Assembly (NCBI GenBank): GCA_918807975.1
Contig: OU964924.1
Location: 18,025,695 to 18,089,694, forward strand
DNA length: 64,000 nt
Direction: 5' to 3'
Origin: Aplidium turbinatum
Taxonomy: Eukaryota; Chordata; Ascidiacea; Aplousobranchia; Polyclinidae
The notes beneath the pieces were generated by a model. That model searched no databases and had not been told where the DNA came from. It was given only the letters and a program-made list of their open reading frames with translations. Every line of letters starts with the position of its first letter. Position 1 is the first letter of the stretch. The translations under genes and the position numbers were made by a program. Of the stretch, positions 12,804 through 23,337 are shown one piece after another.

Positions 12804-13386
12804 ATACCATGTTGGTCGCGCGAAATTGCAAATGTCCATTCTTGTGGCTTTTTGACAGTGTAGTTTTTATTATCACAGTACGAAACTTGCAGCTGACAAA
12901 TACAGTACTTGGAATCGCGGAATGTGGTGACTTCGGTTAAATTGGAGTGAAAATGTTCGTAGAGAATTCTTCTTTCCCCAATCCCACTTTGTGGGGATCG
13001 CCAATAAGTTACAATCTCCATTTTCATAAGTTTAGGTGTGAAAATGTTTATCCTGAGATTAAGAAAGGTTTTGGAAGTTAAACTTGCCAGTTTCGCGTGG
13101 TTGCAGACGCGTTGAAGCTATGATGCAGGTCCGATAAATGTTTTAAAGCAATTTATATCTTCTTCGTTTATGACGTCAGTGAAAATGTTGCCCCTCCTGG
13201 AAAAATGACAATGAGTTTTAATTTTTAAATTTGTAGCCTATATCTGCAACTTAGCTGTCTAGGCGAGTAAGAAGTGACATTGGACCCGGACATTTTTGAT
13301 AACAACCATTTTTTGGTTACAGAAGGCTTGTCTGGTAGTCAGACCGACGATTCTAAAATTCGGCGAAAATCGGACCTAAGGAATTT

Positions 13387-13531
13387 TTTTTTTTTTTTTT
13401 TATCCCACCCGAAGGTGGGATGTGGGCCGAACCCGGAGGTACTGCAATACCGGGACAACCCGTGGGTGCGACAAAGCGAGCTTTGAATCGACACCCCGTC
13501 TTCAAACATAGCCCCAAACCCATTTTAAATT
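13387..13531 (-). pseudogene. U2 snRNA 3'-half retropseudogene
   Basis: On the minus strand, GGTATTGCAGTACCTCC matches the loop and 3' strand of U2 stem-loop IV exactly. It sits in a stem changed to CCCGG/CCGGG by compensatory substitution. Just upstream, AAAGCTCGCTTT is a base-paired counterpart of U2 stem III (GGAGCUUGCUCC). Further 5', TTAAAATGGGTTTGGGGC resembles the region around the U2 Sm site. The 5' half with the branch-point recognition sequence is missing. A short hairpin (ATCCCACC/GGTGGGAT) and then about 18 A residues follow, as expected of an RNA copied back into the genome. Confidence 0.72.
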
Positions 13532-13663
13532 TGCATAGGGCGCCATCTAGCGGTTGTAAATATTTGCTCTAAATAAAATGCAACATATGACGCATATATA
13601 CGCGTAATTAACAGTCACAAGAAGATAATTGTATTAAAACTATTTAAAAAGGTTGTGATCATA

Positions 13664-14027
13664 GGTGTCGGCAGGAAAGGGGCACTAACCCCTCCCCCGG
13701 ATTATGATTTTACATGCAATTTGCTTGCAAGAGTGCAATTTTCCAAAGTCAGATTCGCCTTCCAGGCAAATACTTTCACATCAGGTTTTCAACCAACCCT
13801 ATTTTGATTTTTCTAAATATTTTCCGCCGTGGGCTCAACAACCACTTACATCAGACGTTAACAGTAGTTTTTTTTCCCAATTCTTGCACCTCACCTCTCA
13901 AATGTTACTTTAAATTGAGAACTTTTCTTACCTATGTTGCAGCTTACAAGATGAATTTGGCTTCAAAAATTGTGTCTTTGCAACCCCCGCCTCTCCCCCA
14001 CACCTGCATTTTTTTCTGCCGACACCC
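13664..14027. mobile_element. Non-autonomous TIR element (MITE), about 364 bp
   Basis: GGTGTCGGCAGGAAAG at the left and the inverted TTTCTGCCGACACCC at the right bracket the element, with C-rich subterminal stretches on both sides. No coding capacity is evident, and the overlapping open frames inside are low-complexity. The target duplication is not clear, so the superfamily is unknown. Confidence 0.65.
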
Positions 14028-14420
14028 ATGTTTGTGACGTATTTGGTCATTTATATTACAGTTTCATGTTTTTCACGCAATTATAATCGCCTACGTTAAG
14101 TTGTAATTCAATGTAGGCTATATGACACTTCAACAACATTAGCAACTGAAACAAATGATGATACAACGTTGGCAGATGTAGAATCAACGTATAGGCTAAT
14201 AAAACGATGAACATCAGCGATTTGAGCGATTAATGTTTCAACAGAAAAATCAGCGTATATTTAATATGCGTTCACTTTCATTAACAAGTCATTCATTGCA
14301 AAAAATACTTTACTTGCAAAAACTACCACAGTAACAATTTGAGGTCCCGTTCTAGAGATACAACTATTTTTATTAAAGTAAATATACTTCTACACTTACA
14401 GTTCTTGGGTATCTAACACT

Positions 14421-15384
14421 CTAAATGTGATGCATTTTCACACTGAGCTTCACAAGCACCGTGAATACTGCACATAAAGCCTTTCTTGGAGCAACCATAC
14501 AAGATGTGCATAAACGTTTAGCGCTCCTGCAATTGCACCTAATTTCTTTCAGAAAGGTTTTGGGTGCACATTCATTACCTGTCATTATTGGGACCAGACC
14601 AGAACCAGAAGCTATTTCCTTGTATCCATAGAAAGTAGGATTTAGCACAGTTTTTAAATGACGCCATGTTGACACTTGATGATGCACACGAAAGCTGTGA
14701 AAGTAGCATGCTCTACTTGTTGGAGGCATTCTTTCAACTGATATATATTTTGGAGATAGGCCTACAGCGTAACTGTAGCGCAATAAATTCAAAGTATCCA
14801 TGGAAAACCCTTACTTGTACAGAATTTGGGCAAATTCTTCTCCAATTCTGGAAATGTCTTCTTTTAAAGCTTCCTTGTTTCCGAAGGCGGCACATTTACG
14901 TTGCACTTTGTCCAGACCTTTTAATATTTTAAAAACTTTTACTTTTCCTATTCCGTAAAAGCAGGATGTTGTATCGCAGCCAGAGAACGCGTGGCAAAAT
15001 AGCAACGATCGGCACATATTTTTTTTCCGAGAGCAAGCTGCTCCGAGAAAGGACATCAGTTGATGAAAACCACCAAGTCGCAAGTGAACATTTTTGAAAA
15101 TACGTAATTGTCCTGTTTAATTTTGAATGCTCTGAAGACTGAAGTAGAGGGGTTGGTCAAATGTTAGCGGTGCACAACATAATGCTCATTTTTCTCGCTT
15201 GGTCTTGAACGAATATCATTGTATTGTAAACAGCTTCATCTGTTGCGGGACTAAGCGATATCATAGGATTAAAAGATACTGACGAAACTTGAAACTCACC
15301 TTTAACTACATTGGCCATGAACCCTTGCCATTGTACTGGCTTAAAATTGAATATATTTGAACACAGCCACAGAGTGTCAAGCAA
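14421..15384 (-). pseudogene. Transposon-encoded XPG/FEN-like nuclease remnant
   Basis: Read leftward, 15384-15157 gives a stretch with NPMISLSPATDEAVYNTMI. Then 15083-14811 gives LLFCHAFSGCDTTSCFYGIG, and 14801-14421 gives LPPTSRACYFHSFRVHHQV, LVPIMTGNECAPKTFL and a cysteine-rich tail. GCDTTSCFYGIGK resembles the H3TH loop of FEN1/XPG enzymes (GCDY..GIGPK). As I remember it, this order recurs in a large family of repeat-associated animal proteins. The second and third blocks share one frame and are separated by a TAA. The first block lies in another position and no start is visible, so it is not functional. Confidence 0.6.
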
Positions 15385-16419
15385 TTCATAGTGCGTAGCC
15401 TATATACTGTAACACAGCAGAGGCATTCAGCTGCTTGATTCGTACGTCTTTTCAAGTAGCCTACCCATCTTTGCAGCAATTAATGTACGGATTGACTAAA
15501 TTACCAAAATTACCTAATTCCAGTAGTTCAGTTGCACTGACGTGTCGTTTTTCAACTTTCATAACTAGTGATCGAGTTGGTCATCAAAAATTTACTGATA
15601 AATTTCAGATAATTTTTTTTTCCCTTGTGAACACTATCATTAAAGCAATGGCAGAACGCTGAGTTGTTGAGATAAGAATTGCAATAGGCACTGTAGCCTA
15701 TTAGTGGGAATAAAAATATTTGATTGAGGTAGGCTATGTCGCATAGGTAAATGAGAAAGGTTATACTGTATTTAAATTCAATCTGTATTCAATTTTAGTA
15801 TCATTAGGCCTAACTAGGTGGCTAGTAACAATTGGTCACAGCGGTAAACCATAATCTTTTCGTGTGAAAATTGTAACATAAGATTCCCGAATCCGTTCGT
15901 CTGTATGTAATGACCGAAAAAGAAACACTCCTTTGAAACGTCTATTCAAAATTGTATTTCTGTAAAATTAGCCACCTGGCTGTCGAAAATGGAATGCAAC
16001 GCCGTACACCACTAAAACTTGTCACTACAGAACAGATTACTTGGATAAAAGACGGAATTTTCGTCCAGCTGGCAAGCACTAAACAAACAGTTAAATATGC
16101 CTCCAACTTTCAAGCAACCATTTTACGAACGACTAGAATAATTTGCGATGTCTCAAACTCACGTACACAGTAACTGTGACGTCATAATGAAACATTGTGA
16201 AGCAATTCTCAACAGGTGTGAAAGGTAGTGCTTACGAACGATGGTGCAATATTTGGACATTTTTTAGCAATTTCCATGACGTAAGATGCCAGCTAGGTTG
16301 AGTTTTAGGTTTTTATACGGTTTTTATATGACGTTTGATTTGGTGAAAATTGTCTGTAACAACAATATTACTTTTCATGGTCTTTACACTTGTGTGTTGA
16401 TCCGAAATAAAATTTATCG

Positions 16420-16550
16420 GCGATTATCGACGATAATCAAATATTGCCTTTGGCGATAACGATACCTGAAAAAATAATTGAGCGATAACGATAGGCGATA
16501 AAAATTTATCTCCGATAATTATCGCCGGTAAATTATCGCCGATAATGCCC
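16420..16550. repeat. GATAAT/ATTATC-rich degenerate repeat
   Basis: The stretch repeats short variants of CGATAATTATCG in both orientations (ATTATCGACGATAATC, CGATAATTATCGCCGG and others). It ends in GCCCATCACTG, a hAT-like right terminus. No matching left end was found, so it may be a solo end or a simple-sequence patch. Confidence 0.45.
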
Positions 16551-17389
16551 ATCACTGATTACTGTAGAGTGTAGACTAGAATTCGGCCAATTTGTTGCTT
16601 TCTGTCTGAATTGGAGGCCATTTGGCAACCCTGTAGCCTATAACCATTTTAAATTTGCCTTAATAGGTTGATCTATGGCCATTTCTCGAATTGGGTCATA
16701 TCCTAAACATAGGCCACCAGACACAGTGCGTACAAGGGGAAATCTTTTTTTTTTTGCAATTTTATGAAGACGTTTTTATGGACACCTCTTATTTGTTTTG
16801 CAGTATATGCTAGTCCATTTCTAACAACATGTAGCGCTGATACTTCACATCCCGATTTATCATCCTGTTGAATGCTTCACTGTATTGTGTGAAAGAATAT
16901 AGGCTAAGCAACCTTACAGTGGCGTAGGCTACGCCGACTTTCTCAAGGAGTGGGATGCATTCAAAAATGTTTTCGAAACGAGTTTTAAAAAAACCTTCAT
17001 TTGCTAATAATAGCTAGTAAGTTTTATTGCACCCTACTCTTGTTAGTGCCAAAGGCTGAGGAACCTTATCTTACTTCCCAATAGTCAATAACTGAGAACG
17101 GGACCTCTATATTGTACAAGATCAGTCTACCATACTCCTCTTGCATTGTCGAGAATTGTTTTAGTTTGCATCAGCCATTTTCGTTTCTAGCTTTTCAATT
17201 TCATCAGATGAACGTAGCAACTAGTGCTAGAAACGATAATTGTCCTGATGAACACCCAAACTTTTCAGTATTCAGCCATTTTGATAGATTTTGTATTGAA
17301 AACCAGGCCACGATTGAAAACAATATTTTTTTGTTTGTCGTATCCAAGTTTACACCAGGTGGTTGAAGGATTTAGATTAAGTTGACGGG

Positions 17390-17530
17390 AAGCCGATCTT
17401 CGTGTCCACCTTCAGGCATTTCTTTAAGTGTCCTGCCGGAGATACAGCCACATGCTCTTGAGCGGTGTCGAACCGGCGTCCTTTCGATTGCCGTTCCATA
17501 GTCTCACCACTCGGCTATGCAGCCGAAAAC
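17390..17530 (-). mobile_element. tRNA-derived SINE head (fragment)
   Basis: The minus strand reads ATAGCCGAGTGGTGAGAC (A-box-like) and about 25 bp later GCCGGTTCGACACC (B-box-like), as in a serine/leucine-type tRNA. About 90 bp of unrelated body follows. It is not a functional tRNA because no acceptor stem closes. Confidence 0.6.
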
Positions 17531-17604
17531 AATATGATACTAACACTCACGACGTCGTATATAGGCTAATGATTTACGCAGTTGGCTTTCTTTTTCCAAT
17601 GAAT

Positions 17605-17700
17605 CACAAATATTAATAATAATAACAATATTTATATAGCGCCACATCCACAGTGCAAACTATGTTCTTGGGCGCTGTACATGACAATGGTGATAATTAA
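17605..17700 (-). mobile_element. SINE 3' tail with GCGCTATATAAAT module
   Basis: Minus strand: TGTACAGCGCCCAAG, then GGCGCTATATAAATATTG and a run of ATT repeats. This AAGCGC...GCGCTATATAA...(ATT)n ending is found on many marine-animal SINEs. The head is missing or decayed. A fuller relative is at 43605-43870. Confidence 0.6.
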
Positions 17701-17905
17701 TACGGTACGGTACTTTCAGTCAGTTCAGTGAAATAGAACGTTTTCAAGCGAGTTTTGAATGAGATTGAGGGTGAGTTCAGTGGCGTGCGTAGGATTTTGT
17801 TACCGGAAGCGAGGCATTCGGTTTTGTAATTGAGAGAAGCCTAATGCTACTTCATAGTGTGACCAAGGTAGTCTAGGCTAACTGTTGGTAAAATATAAAC
17901 TATCA

Positions 17906-19383
17906 CAGTAGCGTACCTAGGGTATGGCAGGCATGGCTCGAGCCATGGCGCCACATTGATATAGGGGCCCAAAAATCGGTTGGTAAAAATTAAAATTTGT
18001 GACTTACACTTTCTTCAAAATCTAATTTCCGGCCAATACAATAATCGAAAAGAAGTCTCATCTTTTACTGTAGCCATTGTTAAACAATGGAATTGTGACG
18101 TTGCAAAGCAACATTGCGCCTCTTCTGGCTCATTTTGCGTTCAGTCAGCAACAATTGGAAGTTTAGTAAAGTCGCTAAGCAGCCATTAGTTGAAGCTTGA
18201 GTGTTAAGTGTTGTCCGCCCCAATAGTTCAGTGGTTAAGCGCCTGGCTCAAGTTTGACTCTCGGGGTATGCGCTTGAGCAACGCATTTATTTTCAGGACT
18301 GCTCTCCATTCAGCGGCACCTAGTGAATGGAATAATTCCCGGCAGCAATACTTCAACAATCGAAAAACTTCACTCTGCCAATCTCAGTAACCCGCCCTGC
18401 GTCAAGAGCCTCTACAAGTAGCTATGCGAAACTAGCAGGAATAACCAATCAAGGCTTTGCCAGTCCGAGGATAAAGATTCAAAACCAAATCAGCTTAGAA
18501 GTAGTACCAGAACTTATTCATTTTTAGAAGAATTTATAAATCTAATCTGTTGTATGACTTCAATTTGGCCTGACCAAAGTACTCAGTTTGTTCTAGGAAG
18601 AAATTAGCATTCAAGTATTATTGAGCCTATAAGCATGATTATATGAAATTTTGAGACCATGAATTGGGTTAGGTATGATGTATTTTTACCTGCTCTGCCT
18701 AGCACATAGCCAAACGGATAAAAAGAACTCAATTCGTAATAGAACACACCAATGTTGGAATTGGGAATGATTCGCTATCAGTTTCTTCAATCTTTAGTTA
18801 CCATACAATCCAACCGTCACAAAACCCGTCGACACGCCGACAATTAATGTCGGCAACAAATTAAATTAATTAACATTAGGTTTTGAAAAAATCTGCCGAA
18901 CTTGGATCGTTTTATTTTTATCCACAGATATCCGACAAAAATACCCGTATCTATAAGTCGGTCACCGCTGGTTGCATCAACACAGCGCTCTATTGAGATG
19001 AATTTTAAGTAGGCCATTACGTAAAAGACAATGAAAACATTTTTTCCATGTAGGCCTAACTTATATATTATGATTATAGACCAAGCTTATTTTTTTAATT
19101 TAACTTTTATTTGCCGTTTGTAATTCCAAATAATAATTATATAATTTATAAGACACAAAGTGCAGCATTTTATCAAAATGATTAGCTCCGCAGACAGAAC
19201 AAAACTTCTACGACGAAACAATCTCACGTGACTGTCTTTGAACATAATAAAACGGCAATAACACATTGATTTTTTTCTTGATTTGTTCATAAAAGAATTG
19301 TATGCAATTTTTAACGTAGATTGTTAAAAAAGGCGCACATTTAAACTTTGCCATGGGCGCCATTTTGCATAGGTACGCCACTG
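17906..19383. mobile_element. hAT element, 1.48 kb, with 8-bp target duplication, hosting a SINE
   Basis: Ends CAGTAGCGTACCTAGG and AATAGGTACGCCACTG-like (GCATAGGTACGCCACTG) form the inverted repeats. The exact duplication AACTATCA flanks both sides (17898-17905 and 19384-19391). Subterminal sequences CCATGGCGCCACATT and AACTTTGCCATGGGCGCCAT also mirror each other. No long transposase frame survives. The SINE-1 copy 18216-18490 is nested inside. Confidence 0.88.
18216..18490 (+). mobile_element. SINE-1 (tRNA-derived), near full length
   Basis: The head CAATAGTTCAGTGGTTAAGC is a tRNA A-box and TTTGACTCTCGGG a B-box. The diagnostic body follows: GCTTGAGCAACGCATTT, CCATTCAGCGGCACCTAG, CTTCAACAATCG, GCGTCAAGAGCCTCTACAAG and CAGTCCGAGGATAAAGATTC, ending AAAACCAAA. 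Further copies are at 31562, 48790, 51501 (-), 32758 (-, partial) and 21200 (-, partial). Part of the head between A- and B-box is deleted here relative to 31562. Confidence 0.88.
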
Positions 19384-19450
19384 AACTATCACGGTTTTTG
19401 CCTAGGCTATGTCACTGTATTTACGGTTTGAATTAGGCTATAAGGACATG

Positions 19451-20188
19451 ATGGCGTATGAGCGATCTTTCCAGGCTAGATTGGAGGGCAGGAAATCTTC
19501 AGCCACTCAGCAGTCTCGTCGTCCAGGACCCTCAGACCATGCGCACCGTGTGGAGGCCGGTGGATTAGGCAGTGGTGGATGACATGGTCTGCGGTCTGTT
19601 CAGTGGCACCACACTCGCATTCTGATGAAGGAGCCAGGCCCCACTTGTGCATGTCCGAACGAAAGCGGCCGACGCCAGTTCGCAGGCGGTTAAGCCTGAC
19701 CCACGCAAGCCTTGCGAGGGACATCCCTGGTGGACGGGGATCGGCGTCGGGTATGAAGTCACGGAGCGTGGAGGTGTGATTTTGCCACTCCGTGTTCCAC
19801 ATATGGTTCGTCCAGTGTGCCGCACTTAAACCAAGTTCTTCTGCGTTTGTAGTTGTTGTGCGGCAGGCACAAAGGGGCGTCTTGATTTCAGCCACTGCTT
19901 TATAGGTGGTGGTCTCTTGAATGCTGCATGGAGGAGATGGTCGGGGTCCAAAGCGCGGCGAGCGAGAGAAATCGTGGCTCCTTTACGGCGTAGCTCAGCA
20001 GGTTGGATGCCTGCTAGGATTGGTAGGCAGTCCGTTGGAGTGGGACGCAGGCATCCAGTCACAGTACGCAGTGCGTCGTTGATGGCGGTATCAATCTGGT
20101 GGGTGTGAGAACTACGACACCAGACCGGCGCGCAGTACTCAGCGGTGGAATGAACAAGGGCTAGGGTAGCTGTACGAAGAGTTTTAGC
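19451..20188 (-). mobile_element. LINE 3' end (Jockey/CR1-like C-terminus), 5'-truncated
   Basis: Minus-strand frames at 20215-19826 and 19895-19476 together cover the C-terminal reverse-transcriptase extension. Motifs include STAEYCAPVWCRSSH and, near the end, ECECGATEQTADHVIHHC, a zinc-knuckle-like Cys/His cluster. One frame change lies between them, in the overlap. A direct repeat ATAAGGACATG flanks the body (19440-19450 and 20189-20199), the target-site duplication of a 5'-truncated insertion. The stop is only about 25 nt from the 3' end and there is no polyA. GC content is clearly above the surroundings, so the copy is fairly young. Relatives lie at 28880-29300 and 63360-63622. Confidence 0.85.
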
Positions 20189-20199
20189 ATAAGGACATG

Positions 20200-23100
20200 T
20201 GAATATGAAAAGCATGATACCGGTAGTAAGCGTAAACAGATAAGTAGAAAGTAGAATAATTCGTTAACAGGCAATGTCATTAGTTCAAAGCATAAGTCGA
20301 ACTTATGTGTGCTGGCTGCTGGTACACCCCTTCCTTTTCTTTGAATCTATACTTGTGTCCCTAGTATCTAATTCCTTGTATTTTGGATCCATCTTAGATG
20401 ATTGTTATGTCCTAGCTTAGTGACAAATTCCTGTCTTTTTCACACGTTTTTATTATCAACAAATTACCTTCATTGCATCGCACAACTTTTCTCCTAAAAA
20501 TCACACTTTTTAATAAGCGGTAAAATTAAGTTTCGCGGGAGTCTGAAATTAAAAATTAGGCCTAAATCAATCCTCATTGGCTTATTAAAATCATTCTTAG
20601 AATCATCATCGCTAAACAACTTTCTACTTTGATTTTACAATGCTGAAGAGATCAGAAGATTGAAACACTGGCCACTGTTCGTAGTTAGGCTACTGTTAAT
20701 AATGTCTTTTAAAGATCGTCTTTTTAGACATTACTTTTAAAGAAATAAGAAGAGTCAAAAGTGATGCAAATTTCACCCGTACTCACCGTTATTATTTTAT
20801 TCACTTATCTGTGAAAGCTTAAATATCGAATTCAATTTATCACTGTAGCCTGGTTTAAATAAAAGTTACCGCACTCTAAACATAAAGAAAAAGAACGCCT
20901 ATACTACAGGGCCATTTAAGCACCATCTCGCTTTATCCCCCGAAATCCACTAGCGGGCCTCTATTTTTAGTGAAGGTGCCTGAAATGGTTCCAAACCATG
21001 CATTGTGAATTCGGATTAAACACGTTAAACGGACTCCACTTTCTATCAGGACTCCATCTTTGATTGCATAGCAATACAAAGAGCTATGGAGTTTAATTGA
21101 AACAAGCTAGACCTTCCAGTGCCGTTTTCAGAGGACAATTTGTGTCTAGTGCCAATCAAAAATCCCTTCTCTAAAACTTGCAATTGAATCTATTTTGCTT
21201 TGGTTTTGAATCGTTTTTCTCGGACTGACAAAGCCTTTGATAGGATATTCCTGGAAGTAATTTGCATGCTTGTAGTACGGGGGTGGTTAAGTTTTCAACT
21301 AGCCCTGATTTTAGGATACAACATTACGTTCTAAGACCACTAATAAAAAATTGAAATTTCCGTCCAAAAACTCCCCCCTTCCTTGAAAATTACTTTTCAG
21401 CAAAATTGTCTTGTATTGCATTGACGTCACTTTTTGCCTATGACATTTAAAGTTCAAATATTATTTACCTACTGTACCAGTTCAGTTTAGTTTGTTTTTA
21501 TTTCTGACCATCACAACGAAAAAACCATATATGATAAACATAGCAGAGGTCTAGAAAAAGGTAGAAGCTTTCTCTGACGTCACTTTTGCTTCGCTTTAAA
21601 ATTCTGGCATCTATGTAATCTGTGTAACCCGTAGGCTTACAGCGCACTCTCGCATTTCGAAGGAAAATTCAAAGCACTGGATTTTAAGAATGCCAAGTCA
21701 CATTCCGACAATCACTTCAAACATACGTATTTTTGCAGTTTCGTTACATTGTGCATTTGTGTATATTGATTGCAATGCTCCCAGCGATGCACTTAGGCTA
21801 CAATCAAAACTTGGGTCCCTTTTTAAGTGGCTGCGACGTTGATATGTGACTCTATTACTATTATTTTCAATTCAGTAATGTAGTACAGCATAGCGTTGTT
21901 AGGATTATTAGTTTCTGGTGTCGGGCTCTTAGCTTTTTTTTCTGGTGTTTTCTGTTCAAATGTTCTAGATCCTGGATTCCCTGGATATCTTCGTCTCCTT
22001 ACCTGGATATAGAATAAATTATTACGTACAACGCCGGAGACCACCGTGTCCTGATCACATCCCGCCACCATTGTGCCCAGCAGAGGTGTCGTAGTCCTAA
22101 CGACGGCTATAATAAGTGTATGAGCGGCGTCAGCATGCAATACGCCACGTCCACTACAGCCTCAATACAACCAATTGATTTGTCCTTGCAACACTCGTAA
22201 CCAATGTTCATGTCAAGCCGTTGATTTATTCTGCATTGCTTATGTACAAAGCAAGGCTATACCATGGAATGACCAAGTATCAGGAATTGTTATGATAACT
22301 GTCTATCTGAACAAGTATAGGATATGTGCAAGTAAAATACAAATTTTGTAATTCTGTTCAACATTTCAACTAAAAGAGCTTCTGAAGTTATTTTTCACAT
22401 ATTTCATAAGCACTGAATAACCTTGAAAACCGTATTTTCTTTATCTCAAAAATCACTGCAACAACTCACAAAGTGGAAAAGACCAAAAAAAAATACTAGT
22501 TGCATTCCAGGGTTAGTTTCAAAGTTAAGAAACAAAAAGCATAATAAACTTACGAGTTTAGTTTAAACTTAACATTATTAATAGAAAATAAAAGAATTAA
22601 CGACAGGTTTATGCCAATAACCATCCAAAGTAAATAAACTATACATCAATTACAGGAAAACTACAGTAGCATGAGTAAGTTATGCGCTAACTAAGGTGTT
22701 ATTAGCTAGAATGAGGCTGGATAACAATCATCGGGCAAACTGAAAAACGAAAATAAAAATATTCAGGAAAAATTTGAAATTCCACCAATGTTGATTGATA
22801 GCAATATTGAATGCTACCAATGCTGATGACATTACTACGTTTTCTTGCATATATTTATTGTTGCGTTTCAGTGTTGCGCCTGCATGAACCCTTAAGTAGC
22901 GCATAACTTATCCATGTTAGTTTTTTTGTAATTGTTTCAACTCTGTTTACTGCATTGAGCACTTTGTTTGCAAATGCTACAATTCATTTTTGAAATAAAT
23001 TCTGCATCATAACTTTAATGCCATAAGAGTGTTGTAAAAGCAAAGTTGTATCATAATTATAAACCTATTTTAAGGTGCAGCTCGTGCTACATCGTTTTGA

Positions 23101-23250
23101 CCGCTGACTGTTGTGTTTTACACAAAAAACCGCCAAGTTTGATTGGAAACCATTTTAAGTTTAGCCTATCAGCTAGATATATTTACTAATGAGCAAATAA
23201 ATGAAAAACAATAAGCACATCTTTTACACAGGTTTGGCTTGAAATAATTA
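20200..23250. other. Intergenic AT-rich stretch
   Basis: No gene is supported. It contains a minus-strand SINE-1 3' fragment (21200-21278). At 21480-21590 it has sequence resembling the interior of the foldback at 56.86-56.95 kb (TTTTTATTTCTGACCATCA, GAAAAAGGTAGAAGC). The minus frame 21823-22140 has no recognisable motif. Confidence 0.5.
21200..21278 (-). mobile_element. SINE-1 3' fragment
   Basis: The minus strand shows the end of SINE-1: GTCCGAG-like, AAAACGATTCAAAACCAAA, and reversed TCAAAGGCTTTGTCAG. Only about the last 80 bp of the family sequence is present. Confidence 0.7.
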
Positions 23251-23251
23251 T

Positions 23252-23257
23252 TTTATT
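23252..23257 (-). terminator. Polyadenylation signal for the membrane-protein gene
   Basis: AATAAA on the minus strand lies about 80 nt after the stop of the 23338-24021 gene, at a usual spacing for a short 3' UTR. Confidence 0.5.
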
Positions 23258-23337
23258 GCTTGAGTTTTAGATTACAACCATTTGTTTCATGTTGCATCGG
23301 TAGTAGAGAGAAGTGGTTGATTGATTTCAATGAGACA

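Larger units (their letters stand above)
14341..17107. mobile_element. Academ-like DNA transposon relic, about 2.8 kb
   Basis: Outer inverted repeats GAGGTCCCGTTCT (14341-14353) and AGAACGGGACCTC (17095-17107) bracket a relic. Its minus strand encodes an XPG-type nuclease remnant at 14421-15384. Academ is the DNA-transposon group known to carry XPG-like nucleases, so the assignment is plausible but inferred. No target duplication is obvious. A GATA-rich stretch (16420-16550) lies within and may belong to another insertion. Confidence 0.55.

Noticed and set aside
12656-13027. 123-codon minus-strand frame
   Set aside because: Its second half runs into the right end of a hAT-like MITE, so it is a chance mosaic. 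No family motif was seen.
19579-19829. Plus-strand open frames overlapping the LINE
   Set aside because: They are shadows of the GC-rich minus-strand LINE coding sequence.
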